Positions 7,539-16,544 of a DNA stretch of 39,197 nt are shown piece by piece. Both the position numbers and the translations under genes were made by a program. Source of the stretch: a bacterium (GTDB lineage Bacteria; Margulisbacteria; Marinamargulisbacteria; SXXA01; JAHFDB01). The notes under the pieces were generated by a model. It was not told the origin of the DNA. It did not search any database and saw only the letters and a program-made list of their open reading frames with translations. Location: contig JAHFDB010000010.1 in assembly GCA_023249195.1 (NCBI GenBank), positions 1 to 39,197 on the forward strand, in the 5' to 3' direction. The first letter of the stretch is position 1. Each line of letters opens with the position of its first letter.

Positions 7539-8788
7539 CGCAATGGAGGCACTGGCGATATTTAGGTGCACTTGCGTGGCTTATCCTTATCACTTTATTT
7601 ATTGCGGCACTTTATACAGATATTACCCCTAAAAAAGTGCTGTTGGAAGATAAAACAATTGAAATTAAGAATTCTGTCATTGCGGGATATCGCTATGGGA
7701 AAGTAAGTTGGAAAGTGTATTGTGATTATATTTGGGCAGGGAAAAACAAAACCCTTTTTTATGCAAAAAAAGTAAACTCTGGCTTGGTTAATGACGCATC
7801 CGGAGAGCGTGTAATGGATTCGATTCATTCTGAGGATATTCGTATCAACACTCAATACCCTTCCTTTGACGCACGTGCCCATGTAAGCGCTCGATTTTAT
7901 CAACGCGGATCTCAGCGCAGCATGATTCAGGTTTTTGCAGATAGATTTTTGTATTTTCAAGAAACAAGCTTTGGACTTCTTGAAGGACATGTGTCCTTAA
8001 AACGAGGCCCTTATACACTTTTCTCTCACGATAAGGTCACCTTAGATTCCGAAAGAAACACCGCTACATTTGAAAAGGGCTTCCACTTAATCTCTCCGCA
8101 CTATGATGTCACTGGAGATCGCATGGTAATCGATATTGACACCCGCATTTCCGAGCTCAATGGAAAAATTCATATATCCCGAAAAGGGGATACTATTCCC
8201 CTGAATTCTTCTCTTGATATCCGAGAAAAAACACTTCGGCAACTTCCAAGCAGCATCACCTGTGATTTTATTCGAGAAACAGACATTGAAGGCAACCACT
8301 CACTTGAGCTTCATGGGCATATTTTAGCCTGGCAAACCGATAAACGCATTGCTGGAGACGACGGTTTTTATAGTGAGAAAGAAGGCCTTTTTCAAATCGA
8401 AAGACATGTTCAGTTTCATGCAAAAACCTTAGGATGGGTACTGGACCCCATTCGAAAAAAAAATCTTAAAAATAAAGACATTTTAAAGGCCCTTGGCGAG
8501 CCGGTCTCCTTTACCTGTGAAACCTGTATGTTTGATTCAAAAAAAAGAAGCCTCCTCCTCAGTGGTAAAGTAGTCATCATTCAGCCCGATCTGGTTGTCA
8601 CTTGTGAACGATTTTATTATGATGATACGCTTGAAATGGTTTCCTTAACGGGGCACGTTAGTCTGCAAAAAGGAATCCGCGATCGCTTTGAATGCGAGGC
8701 CTTGTACTTAGATTTAAAAAAAGAATCTTTTACTTCTAAAGAAGGGATACGTAGTTTGTTTTATTTAAAAAAAAACACCCATGAATAA
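7535..8788 (+). CDS. Membrane-anchored LptC/LptA (OstA)-like envelope protein
   Basis: This 417-aa protein has one N-terminal membrane segment (about residues 9-27) and a long beta-rich region outside the membrane. Repeated short strands such as LLEGHVSLKRGPYTLFSHDKVTLDSERNTATF (about 148-180) and VSLTGHVSLQKG near the end resemble the OstA/LptA beta-jellyroll that binds lipopolysaccharide; the anchor resembles LptC. It is much longer than E. coli LptC (about 190 aa) and could hold two jellyrolls. A role in LPS transport is therefore likely but inferred. It overlaps aroD by ATGA and the following TPR gene by 8 bp, so all three are translated from one message. A CETC motif at about residues 328-331 is an unexplained feature. 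Confidence 0.65.
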   Translation: MTQWRHWRYLGALAWLILITLFIAALYTDITPKKVLLEDKTIEIKNSVIAGYRYGKVSWKVYCDYIWAGKNKTLFYAKKVNSGLVNDASGERVMDSIHSEDIRINTQYPSFDARAHVSARFYQRGSQRSMIQVFADRFLYFQETSFGLLEGHVSLKRGPYTLFSHDKVTLDSERNTATFEKGFHLISPHYDVTGDRMVIDIDTRISELNGKIHISRKGDTIPLNSSLDIREKTLRQLPSSITCDFIRETDIEGNHSLELHGHILAWQTDKRIAGDDGFYSEKEGLFQIERHVQFHAKTLGWVLDPIRKKNLKNKDILKALGEPVSFTCETCMFDSKKRSLLLSGKVVIIQPDLVVTCERFYYDDTLEMVSLTGHVSLQKGIRDRFECEALYLDLKKESFTSKEGIRSLFYLKKNTHE

Positions 8789-10691
8789 ATCACTTATAAG
8801 TTCAAAGTTCTTTATTGCCTTGTTGCTTTTCTTAGCGACCGTTCTCGTGTTTTTAGGAACCCTTAAAAATGGGTTTATTAACTGGGACGACAACGTCTAT
8901 ATTTATGACAATCCTTTAATTAAATCCCTCTCTTTTGACACCCTGTACAGAATGTTTAGCCAGACGCATGCGGGCTATTGGATTCCCTTAACATGGCTTT
9001 CTCTAGCGTTAGATTATGCTCTCTTTAGGATTCATCCCTGGGGATACCACCTCACGAATGTGTTACTGCATGGAATCAATGCTGTCTTATTGTTTATTTT
9101 GATAGTAAAAGCATTGCCCCTTTTTATCGATCCAAAAACTAAAACAGATCCCCTCTTTATTTTATTTTCCGCCATGATTTCAACTTTATTTTGGGCAATA
9201 CATCCGATGCGGGTCGAATCTGTCGCCTGGGCCACTGAGAGAAAAGATGTCTTGGCTATGGGCTTTATTCTTGGCATGACCCTTACTTACTTACATTTTT
9301 TACAAACAAAGCGGATTTCTCTGTATTTTACTGCAGTCGGACTCTATTTATTGTCCCTTATGTCAAAACCTTTGGGTTTAACAGCGCCCTTTATCCTGCT
9401 TATTTTTGACCGTCAATATGGGCTAACGAGACGTCACTTTTTAACTAAGATTCCTTTTCTTATGATCGCTGGAATCAGTGCATTTTTGACCATTGAGGGA
9501 ACCCCACTTACACTTTTAAACCATATCTCGTTGTGGCAACGAGCACTCAATGCCTTGCACAGTGTCATTTTTTATCTAGAAAAATCGCTTTGGCCTACAA
9601 ACTTGGTAGGCCTCTATCCCTTTGAGCAACTTGTTTCTCTTCAGAACCCCTTATTCGTCCTTTCTTTAGCCCTTTTTACTGCACTCACCATACTTACACT
9701 CTGGCTTATGAAAAAGGGGCTCTCTGGACCACTGAAAGCCTTTGGGGCATATTTGCTTCTTCTGCTTCCTGCCATTGGTTTTATTCACGCGGGGCAACAA
9801 GCGGCTGCAGATCGGTTTACTTATCTGGCCATCCTTCCTTGGATTTTTGGAATTGCATTTTTGATTCATCTTTACCTAAAAAAAAGGAAACCTTTTCTTC
9901 CTCTACTCGGCCTAGTTTCTGTGCTTCTAATCGCTTTAAGCATCACAACGGTGGTTCAAATTCCCATTTGGAACAATACCCTTGTCTTTTGGGAATCTAT
10001 TATCTCTGCCTTCCCCAATCGCAACCCAGTTGCCTACAACAACTATGGCCTTGAGCTTCAAAATCAAGGTTTTTTTGAAGAGGCTAAGAAGCAACATCTC
10101 GTTGCTATTGAGCTTGATCCAGAGTTTTCTCAAGCCTATTTAAACGTAGGACTTATTTTTCAGAGACATCAGCAATATGACGAGGCGCTGCCCTACTATC
10201 TTAAGGCCATTCAACTCAACCCGCATTTGCAAGAAGGCTATAATAATTTAGGCTTGCTGTCACAATTCAAAGGAAAAAAAGAAGAGGCCATTACCTATTT
10301 TAATCACGCTATTTCTTGCAACCCCTACTTTGTCTATGCCTACCTCAATTTAGGCTATCTTTACACAATGGACAACAACATCCCGTTGGCTAAATCTTAC
10401 TATCAAAAGGCCTTATCTTTGGACCCAGATGTTCCAGAAATCCATTTTAATTTGGGGGTTATTTCCTACATAGAGGGTCATATTCAGGAGGCCATAAAGC
10501 ATTATCAAAAAAGCATCGAACTTCGACCCCACTTTTATCAGGCCTATACGAACCTAGGCATGATCTATTCACAACAAGGTGCTTTTCAGGAAGCCGCAGA
10601 CACCCTAAGAAAAGCCCTCGTGTCTAATCCTCAATTTATTCCTGCTCAGAACAATCTGAGAACTCTCTTACTGACACACCCCAATCTTTGA
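8781..10691 (+). CDS. TMTC-like polytopic membrane protein with C-terminal TPRs
   Basis: This 636-aa protein has about 11 membrane segments in residues 12-400, then six to seven tetratricopeptide repeats (about 415-630). The first loop has FINWDDNVYIYDNP, with the acidic pair expected of GT-C-fold glycosyltransferases, and a later HPMRVESVAWATERKDVL segment is typical of the TMTC/DUF1736-like group, whose eukaryotic members O-mannosylate proteins. Bacterial members are mostly uncharacterised, so sugar transfer from a lipid-linked donor is inference. The TPR part would lie on the side where substrates or partners dock. The start overlaps the envelope gene before it by 8 bp. The 3' end overlaps the convergent double-receiver gene by 24 bp, leaving no space for a separate terminator. 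Confidence 0.8.
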   Translation: MNKSLISSKFFIALLLFLATVLVFLGTLKNGFINWDDNVYIYDNPLIKSLSFDTLYRMFSQTHAGYWIPLTWLSLALDYALFRIHPWGYHLTNVLLHGINAVLLFILIVKALPLFIDPKTKTDPLFILFSAMISTLFWAIHPMRVESVAWATERKDVLAMGFILGMTLTYLHFLQTKRISLYFTAVGLYLLSLMSKPLGLTAPFILLIFDRQYGLTRRHFLTKIPFLMIAGISAFLTIEGTPLTLLNHISLWQRALNALHSVIFYLEKSLWPTNLVGLYPFEQLVSLQNPLFVLSLALFTALTILTLWLMKKGLSGPLKAFGAYLLLLLPAIGFIHAGQQAAADRFTYLAILPWIFGIAFLIHLYLKKRKPFLPLLGLVSVLLIALSITTVVQIPIWNNTLVFWESIISAFPNRNPVAYNNYGLELQNQGFFEEAKKQHLVAIELDPEFSQAYLNVGLIFQRHQQYDEALPYYLKAIQLNPHLQEGYNNLGLLSQFKGKKEEAITYFNHAISCNPYFVYAYLNLGYLYTMDNNIPLAKSYYQKALSLDPDVPEIHFNLGVISYIEGHIQEAIKHYQKSIELRPHFYQAYTNLGMIYSQQGAFQEAADTLRKALVSNPQFIPAQNNLRTLLLTHPNL

Positions 10692-11900
10692 TTTCAGATC
10701 TTCTATATAAAGCAAAATTCCCTCGCTAAAAGCCTTTTTAGGAATGACTTTCTTAGGTTCTGTGGAAGACTCTTTTAATTCTGGGAAAAATACCCATAAA
10801 TCCTCCATCAAAATTGGCTTATTTTCCGCTTGTCTTTTTATAAAAAGATCATTAAGAATAACCAAGCGCACCTTAACAGAGAGCACCTGCTGAATCAGTT
10901 TGGAATCTAATTCTTGATAGACTTTTTTAAAATTCTTTTTTTGTATTGCCCGCGATACCGTAAGCATCAAAGTCTCTTCTTCAAAGGGCTTATTTAGATA
11001 ATCAAATGCCTGGTTTTGAAAACAGGCCACAATATTACCCACATCTTCATAGGCCGTGAGCATCACTATCTCTAGCTGTGGCTTTATTTTTTTAAGTTCC
11101 AGGATAAGATCGGTTCCTTTGATATCGGGCAAACCGATATCCAGCAAAGCTATGTCAATATCAGGCTCTTCTTTAAGTACAGCCATGGCTTCGGCCCCAG
11201 AGCCTACCGTGATAACATCAAATTGACCTCTAAGAATTCTTTTAATGCCATCTCTCAGTTCGGTTTCATCTTCAACCACCAAAATTAAAGGAATCGTATT
11301 TTCAATCAAAGACATACCCGAATGTGCCACCAACTCGGAAGAAATCTCTTCCGCCTGAGATTTATCGAGTCCGTATGGGAATAATGCCAACACTTCCTCT
11401 TGAGAAAGTGGCTTACCTTCTTCCTTTCGTTTTTGTACAAGCTCTCGGGATAACTCTAACCTTTTTTGATGGTCATAGGTTTCATATAAAACTTTTTGAG
11501 AGAGTTCTTCAAATTTTTTGATAAAGTTAGCTCCTGACAAAAAATGATCGAGTGCTTGAATAAGCGTCTTAGTTGCAACGCCACCCGAAATAAAATGGCA
11601 TGCCCCTTCTTTCATCGATTGAATAATGTCACGTGGTTGTTCATTTTCAGCTACAACAATCACTTCAGTAATCACACTAATTTCTCTTATTTTATGTAGA
11701 AAATCAGTCCCTTGCATATCTGGCAATGTCATATTCGAGAGAATCGCCTTTGTCTTAAAATAGATGTCCTGAAACAAAGACAAACATTCCTTTCCTGACT
11801 CAATTGAAATGACTTCATGTTTATCTTTGAAATGAGATTTTATATCTTCACAACAGGCTGTATTGTTTAAACCTACGAGTAAAATGAATGATGTTGCCAT
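10668..11900 (-). CDS. Tandem response-regulator receiver protein (first receiver degenerate)
   Basis: This 410-aa protein has two receiver domains and no recognisable DNA-binding or enzymatic output. Receiver 1 (about 4-120) has lost the chemistry: the acidic pair is Asn12-Asn13, the phospho-acceptor is Asn56 in LSNMTLPDMQG, the Thr/Ser position is Ala83, and the Lys is absent. Receiver 2 (about 203-325) is intact, with VVEDE, LLDIGLPD, MLTAYED and NKPF. Each receiver is followed by a similar helical segment (SRELVQKRKEEGKPLSQEE and NDLFIKRQAENKPILMEDL), so the gene looks like an internal duplication of a receiver-plus-helices module. It probably works as an adaptor. The start ATG 11900 follows AAGGGG by 6 nt. 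It is divergent from the Hfq-like gene. Confidence 0.88.
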   Translation of the reverse strand: MATSFILLVGLNNTACCEDIKSHFKDKHEVISIESGKECLSLFQDIYFKTKAILSNMTLPDMQGTDFLHKIREISVITEVIVVAENEQPRDIIQSMKEGACHFISGGVATKTLIQALDHFLSGANFIKKFEELSQKVLYETYDHQKRLELSRELVQKRKEEGKPLSQEEVLALFPYGLDKSQAEEISSELVAHSGMSLIENTIPLILVVEDETELRDGIKRILRGQFDVITVGSGAEAMAVLKEEPDIDIALLDIGLPDIKGTDLILELKKIKPQLEIVMLTAYEDVGNIVACFQNQAFDYLNKPFEEETLMLTVSRAIQKKNFKKVYQELDSKLIQQVLSVKVRLVILNDLFIKRQAENKPILMEDLWVFFPELKESSTEPKKVIPKKAFSEGILLYIEDLKSKIGVCQ

Positions 11901-11987
11901 AAAAACCCCTTACTTATAAAACGATATTTTTTTCTTTGCTTGGATAGTCCTAAATTACCCATGTTTCTTTGATTTTAAACATAGACA

Positions 11988-12016
11988 TTGATTACCACGC
12001 ATTAGCGTGGTATAAC
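11988..12016 (+). promoter_or_regulatory. Promoter of the Hfq/Sm-like gene
   Basis: TTGATT (11988-11993) and TATAAC (12011-12016) are spaced by exactly 17 bp. Transcription would begin near 12023, about 55 nt before the preferred ATG. The whole spacer is occupied by an inverted repeat, listed separately. Confidence 0.65.
11993..12012. promoter_or_regulatory. Palindromic operator-like site between -35 and -10
   Basis: TACCACGC (11993-12000) and GCGTGGTA (12005-12012) form a perfect 8-bp inverted repeat around ATTA. It fills the spacer of the promoter above and touches both hexamers. That position is typical of a repressor site that blocks polymerase. No T-run follows, so it is not an intrinsic terminator. 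The regulator is not identifiable here. Confidence 0.55.
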
Positions 12017-12078
12017 TAGCGCTGTTGTTATAGCCCGGGGTTACCGGTCTTATTTTGAAATCAAGGGTGGTGGATGCA

Positions 12079-12336
12079 ATGTCATTCCATATCGATCAAT
12101 TATGTGAAAAATACAAAGGGAAGTATGTCCGAATTTATCTTAACAAATCTACATTCGTAGATGGCTTACTTGTAGGAAAATGGAAAGAAACCTTTATTCT
12201 CTTAGAAACAGAGCAAAGGGTTGTCCATATTCGTTATGTTCTCATGAGTGAGTCGCAATTTATTATTCCGATTAAGTCCTACTCGTTTGATACCCGTGAG
12301 ACACTCTGTAAGCAGCTTTATTCCAACGTAAACTAA
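12079..12336 (+). CDS. Small Hfq/Sm-like protein (divergent)
   Basis: This 85-aa protein resembles the Sm fold of Hfq in order and spacing. A short helix (HIDQLCEKY) is followed by strands VRIYLNKSTFVDGLLVGKW, ETFILLE and VVHIRYVLMS, which line up with the Hfq pattern of VSIYL, L-G-I, F-ILL and YKHAIST. Hfq hexamers bind RNA and pair small RNAs with mRNAs. The key YKH triad appears here as HIR, so RNA binding may differ or the family may be another small beta-barrel. ATG 12079 is preferred over in-frame ATG 12055 because the Sm-like region begins soon after and GGTGG lies just upstream. The stop codon overlaps the stop of the convergent rnhC. Confidence 0.5.
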   Translation: MSFHIDQLCEKYKGKYVRIYLNKSTFVDGLLVGKWKETFILLETEQRVVHIRYVLMSESQFIIPIKSYSFDTRETLCKQLYSNVN

Positions 12337-13295
12337 CGGTTGGTATCAATCTGTTCTGTAAGCTTAAAGTGCAGTTTAGAAACATCCTGGAGGCTCTTTT
12401 TTCCATATCTTTCGACAAAGAGTTTGGCAGCCCTTAGCGTTTCTACAGAACACCCCTTTGGAAAACTCATTCCAAAGGCATTTTCTAGTTTTATTATCGC
12501 ATTTACAAAGGCATCTCTTGCCAAGACACTGGCCGCGGCCACGGACAAATGGCTTTCGGCATGGGGTTTTTGATAAAGCGTGATTGTTTTTCCTTTTTTT
12601 AGAAGTGCATTCTGAACTAAATGGGTTTGCCCAAATTGGTCAGAAAGGGCATGTCCACACTCAACCTGATTAAGAACATTTTCTAGAACACGGGCATGTC
12701 CCCACGCCAAAATATGGTTCAGATTCGACATTTTCTCATAAATTTCGTTATAGCTTTGATTTGCAATAATCACCAAAGAATGAGCACAGATCTTTTTAAT
12801 TTCAGGCGCAATTTCGCCAATATAGGCATCTGACAAAGTTTTACTATCCGCAACGCCCAAATTTCTTAGAGATTTACGTTGAGAAGTGTCGACACAAACG
12901 GCAGCTACTACGAGCGGACCAAAATAGTCGCCCTTGCCTGATTCATCGATCCCTATTAAAGACTCTAACCCTTCTAAATCTGTGTCATCTTGAGTGTGAG
13001 AACCGGTCATAGAAGGAAAAGGAATGAGCTTAGGGGGTGCTGTTTGGTAAGTCTCTAGGAGATTTTTAAGCTTTTCTGACAATTCTTCATCTTCAACCTG
13101 AGATAAATCAAGACGGAGGCCTTTTTTACCTTCATAGAGGCGCACTAGGCCATCTACCCCTTCTAAAAAAACCATAAATTGCAGACCGAACTGGATCTCT
13201 CTAAAAGGATTTACGCGAAAACCATTCTCACTTAACTTCTTTTTGGCCTTAGCGTAATAGTCATATTTATCGACAGGATTTTTTAGTGCAGGCAT
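12333..13295 (-). CDS. rnhC: Ribonuclease HIII
   Basis: This 320-aa cytoplasmic enzyme cuts RNA in RNA-DNA hybrids. The catalytic segment GIDESGKGDYFGPLVVAA (starting at residue 115) is diagnostic for type HIII: the extra GK between the acidic residues distinguishes it from HII. Acidic residues Asp117 and Glu118 come first, with later ones in VADSKTLSD and in the C-terminal region. The N-terminal 90 residues form the TBP-like substrate-binding domain typical of HIII, so the length is full. It is the last gene of a long minus-strand series; its start overlaps the end of the oxidoreductase gene by 13 bp, and its stop meets the stop of the convergent Hfq-like gene. Confidence 0.94.
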   Translation of the reverse strand: MPALKNPVDKYDYYAKAKKKLSENGFRVNPFREIQFGLQFMVFLEGVDGLVRLYEGKKGLRLDLSQVEDEELSEKLKNLLETYQTAPPKLIPFPSMTGSHTQDDTDLEGLESLIGIDESGKGDYFGPLVVAAVCVDTSQRKSLRNLGVADSKTLSDAYIGEIAPEIKKICAHSLVIIANQSYNEIYEKMSNLNHILAWGHARVLENVLNQVECGHALSDQFGQTHLVQNALLKKGKTITLYQKPHAESHLSVAAASVLARDAFVNAIIKLENAFGMSFPKGCSVETLRAAKLFVERYGKKSLQDVSKLHFKLTEQIDTNR

Positions 13296-14278
13296 GAAAT
13301 GGGTTCGATATCTGCCATTGTTCTCAAACCGGGGTTCGCATTTAATACAATAGGAATTGCATTCACAATAAGATCACAGGTTGCCAAATCTCCGTGGAGG
13401 CCTCCCTTTATTTCCACTTCCATATTGGGGGTTCCTGAAATTAGAATTCTATCGCGCGGATTGGGTTCTCCGATTGTGGCTCTGAAAAAAAGGCGTATCA
13501 CTTCTTTATTATTCACATATCCCAAACCTATTTGGTTAACACCGAGAATATCTCCGTTACCAATAAATAAATCTCCAGAAAAAACTTGTTTTGTTGCAAG
13601 AACAGGTTCAATCGTATCTTCAGTTCTCTCTAAGACCCAGCCCAGCTTTGAAGCTATCAAGTCCATTGATTCTACTAAACCCACATGACGCAAGGCCCCG
13701 TTGCTTACCTTTTCAAAAAACTTCTCTCTGCTTAATCCCATACCAATTTTGGTTTGAAAAGGACGGCGACGAAATTGGGCATCTTGAATACGTTCTACTT
13801 GGATTTTTTCAACCTCTTTGCAAACACCCGTCATAATCATGGGAAAAAAGTCCATCAAAAAGCCTGGGTTAACCCCTGTCGCCAAAACAGAAACCCCATG
13901 TTCCTTGGCACAGTCATCAATTTCTTTGGCTATTTTGGGGTTTGTCTTCCAAGGAAAAGTGAGTTCCTCACAGGTAGAAACAATATTGATTTTATGTGTC
14001 AGTAATTCAAGTAGCGTGGGTTTTATTTTTTCAAGAGAAGATGTTGTAGCAACAACCGCTATTTGTGGTTTTTTTGTAGTTAAAATTGAAGCAAAATTCT
14101 CAGAAACAGAAACTTTTAATTTATCTAGACCTAAGAGCAACCCAAGATCTTTCCCTTTCTTTTCATGGTCATCATCAACAGCCCCTATTAAATGAAATCT
14201 ATCCTTAGAGAGAATTATTTTTGAGATTTGGCTGCCGATGGCTCCCAAACCAACCTGAAGGACATTAATTCTGGACAT
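13283..14278 (-). CDS. NAD(P)-dependent oxidoreductase, 2,4-diaminopentanoate dehydrogenase-like
   Basis: This protein of about 331 aa has an N-terminal Rossmann fold (VLQVGLGAIGSQI) and the layout of the dihydrodipicolinate reductase-like family. Long members of that family include 2,4-diaminopentanoate dehydrogenase (Ord) of ornithine fermentation. The segment VLATGVNPGFLMDFFP and the C-terminal NAIPIVLNANPGLRTMAD are typical of that long subgroup. No other ornithine-degradation genes lie nearby, so the substrate remains open. The start could be GTG 14287 or ATG 14278; I chose the ATG. Both lie inside the 3' end of secF, so translation is coupled. The 3' end overlaps rnhC. Confidence 0.7.
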   Translation of the reverse strand: MSRINVLQVGLGAIGSQISKIILSKDRFHLIGAVDDDHEKKGKDLGLLLGLDKLKVSVSENFASILTTKKPQIAVVATTSSLEKIKPTLLELLTHKINIVSTCEELTFPWKTNPKIAKEIDDCAKEHGVSVLATGVNPGFLMDFFPMIMTGVCKEVEKIQVERIQDAQFRRRPFQTKIGMGLSREKFFEKVSNGALRHVGLVESMDLIASKLGWVLERTEDTIEPVLATKQVFSGDLFIGNGDILGVNQIGLGYVNNKEVIRLFFRATIGEPNPRDRILISGTPNMEVEIKGGLHGDLATCDLIVNAIPIVLNANPGLRTMADIEPISCLH

Positions 14279-15200
14279 CCGGATCACGATGCATCATCAC
14301 CAATACAGGTGCAGCAATAAAAATAGACGAGTAGGTTCCCACAATAATCCCGACAAAAAGAATGAGACAGAATGACTTAATGGTAATTCCTCCCAATACA
14401 AATAAAGTGGTGACCACAATCAATGTGGTTAAGCTGGTATTCAAGGTGCGCCCTAGCGTCTGCACAATAGATTCATTCGTCAATGTAATCATAGAGACAC
14501 CCGTTTTGAGTTTTTGGAAATTCTCTCGAATACGGTCAAAAATAACAACCGTATCATTTATGGAGTATCCTAGAATAGTCAAAATGGCTGCAACAAATTC
14601 AACATTTACCTCCATATTAAACAGGGAAGCAATACTTAGAATAACCAAAGCATCGTGCAGGGTTGCCACTAAAACACCTACTCCGTATGAAATATCAAAC
14701 CTAAATGTGATATAAATAAGCAATAAAAATGTTACCAAAAGAACAATCCATACAGACCGTGTTTGCAATTCAGCCCCAATAGTGGGGCCAATATAATCAA
14801 TTTCAAGCACCTCAAAATTACCCATTTTTTCTTTAAATCCTTGCTGAACAGAAGCTATTTTTGCCGAATCAATATGCAGTGTTTTAATTAAAACTTCTCC
14901 ATCTTGAGACATTTGAATAGAGCTGTTTTCGAGTCCGTACCCAGAAAGAACCGTTCTTACAGAGTGAATAAAAGAGGCCGAGGCCTGGGAAAAATCCTGG
15001 TTCGGATTGGCTTTTAGAGCTTGGTTAAAAGAATCAAATTTTAGGATGAGGGTACTTCCACCCATAAAGTCAATTCCAAAATTCAATATGGGTTTAGACT
15101 GTATACCTCTGAGCCCCATCATGACAAAACCCAGCAAGATAATAAGACTTGAGCAGGTAAACCATAAATTTTTCTTTTCGATTAGTTTATATGTTTTCAT
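14265..15200 (-). CDS. secF: Protein translocase subunit SecF
   Basis: This 311-aa membrane protein works with SecD to drive late steps of Sec-dependent export with the proton motive force. It has the expected first membrane helix (about 14-31), the periplasmic segment starting with NFGIDFMGGSTLILKF, and five further helices in the C-terminal half with YSINDTVVIFDRIREN, the family signature with a functionally important Asp. It starts inside the last codons of secD (14-nt overlap), and its own end overlaps the oxidoreductase gene. No clear separate promoter is seen. Confidence 0.95.
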   Translation of the reverse strand: MKTYKLIEKKNLWFTCSSLIILLGFVMMGLRGIQSKPILNFGIDFMGGSTLILKFDSFNQALKANPNQDFSQASASFIHSVRTVLSGYGLENSSIQMSQDGEVLIKTLHIDSAKIASVQQGFKEKMGNFEVLEIDYIGPTIGAELQTRSVWIVLLVTFLLLIYITFRFDISYGVGVLVATLHDALVILSIASLFNMEVNVEFVAAILTILGYSINDTVVIFDRIRENFQKLKTGVSMITLTNESIVQTLGRTLNTSLTTLIVVTTLFVLGGITIKSFCLILFVGIIVGTYSSIFIAAPVLVMMHRDPDVQN

Positions 15201-16533
15201 TTTTTCTCACAGTGAATAATCGACTTTGAAAGAACTGAGATCTAGAAGCTAGATCCATCAAAAGGCGGGTTGCAAAAACAGAAGTAAACATACTCACAGC
15301 CACACCAATGCTCAAGGTAACCGCAAAACCTTTTATCGTGCCTGTCCCCATAAAAAACAATACGCCCGCAGCCACTAACATCGCAATATTGGCATCGAAT
15401 ACGGTCATAAAAGCTCTGCTATACCCTTGATCAATTGCTTTTATTAAAGGGTTCCCGGCCCTGACTTCTTCTTTGATTCTTTCAAAGATAATAATATTGG
15501 CATCCACTGCCATTCCAATAGAAAGAATAAAGCCCGCAATTCCTGTCATCGTGAGGGTTGCGTGGCATAGTTTTAAAACCGAAATAGACAGAAGCACATA
15601 CAGAACCATTCCCAAGCATGCTAAAAACCCCGCGCTTCGATAAAGGAATAACAAGAAACAACAGACCAATACAAAGCCAACAACACCCGCAACCTTGCTT
15701 TTGTCGACAGAATCTTTGCCCAATGTGGGACCTACGATTGTTTTAGAGACCATTTTAACTGGCACTGGCAGGGCACCCGCCTTAAGCTTAATCACCAGAT
15801 CGTGCATGTCTTGAGGCGTAAAATGCCCTGAAATTTGGGCACGTCCACCGGAAATAGGTTCGTTGATATTGGGTGCAGAAATAATATGATTATCGAGAAT
15901 AATCGCCAAAGGTCTATTCACCCATCGAGAGGTGACCTCGTGAAATTTCTTTGCACCTTCGAAGGTGAACTCAATGTTAACGATAGGGCGACTGTATTGA
16001 TCGGTACCCGGAGAAGCCGATCTCAAATCAGAGCCCGTCAGAACATGTTTCTTAAGAAAAATAGGACGTTGTCCTGTTACTTTTCCATTGGCATCATACT
16101 CATAAACGGTGTCTAATTTAGCATCATCCCCCGCCAACAGCGCAAGTTTTTCTGGAGAAAGCTCGGCTACTCCTGGAGGGGCCCACTCTGCTTCGATAAA
16201 TTCTAAAAGGGCTGTATCTCCGATTAACTTAATGGCCCGCTCAGGATCTTTGACCCCTGGCAATTCTACAACAATTTGTTTTTGCCCTTTTAAGCTAATA
16301 ATGGGTTCACTAACACCTAGGCTATCGACCCTATTTCGAATCACTTCCATGGTGCCTAAGAGAGAGTCTTTGTCCATTTTAGCGATTTGGGTTTCCTCCG
16401 CCTCAAGAACAATACGGGTACCGCCTTGAAGGTCTAATCCCAAATTAATAGGAAATTTTAGACAGATAGCACCTGCAAGCCCAACAACGAGCAAAACTCC
16501 CACCACTTTTATTTTTTCTACGGTTATGTTCAT
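15187..16533 (-). CDS. secD: Protein translocase subunit SecD
   Basis: This 448-aa inner-membrane protein is the partner of SecF in protein export. The first helix (about 8-26) is followed by NLGLDLQGGTRIVLEAEET, the SecD hallmark. A periplasmic region of about 240 residues comes next, then five helices that include SIGMAVDANIIIFERIKEE. It is shorter than E. coli SecD (615 aa) but within the range of many bacteria. A -10 like TATAGT ends 11 nt before the ATG, so secD may have its own promoter overlapping the end of lysS. secF overlaps it by 14 nt. Confidence 0.95.
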   Translation of the reverse strand: MNITVEKIKVVGVLLVVGLAGAICLKFPINLGLDLQGGTRIVLEAEETQIAKMDKDSLLGTMEVIRNRVDSLGVSEPIISLKGQKQIVVELPGVKDPERAIKLIGDTALLEFIEAEWAPPGVAELSPEKLALLAGDDAKLDTVYEYDANGKVTGQRPIFLKKHVLTGSDLRSASPGTDQYSRPIVNIEFTFEGAKKFHEVTSRWVNRPLAIILDNHIISAPNINEPISGGRAQISGHFTPQDMHDLVIKLKAGALPVPVKMVSKTIVGPTLGKDSVDKSKVAGVVGFVLVCCFLLFLYRSAGFLACLGMVLYVLLSISVLKLCHATLTMTGIAGFILSIGMAVDANIIIFERIKEEVRAGNPLIKAIDQGYSRAFMTVFDANIAMLVAAGVLFFMGTGTIKGFAVTLSIGVAVSMFTSVFATRLLMDLASRSQFFQSRLFTVRKNENI

Positions 16534-16544
16534 TTTTCTTACCT

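Noticed and set aside
11993-12012. Palindrome as a terminator for one of the divergent genes
   Set aside because: No T-run on either strand, and both flanking genes read away from it; its location between promoter boxes fits an operator.
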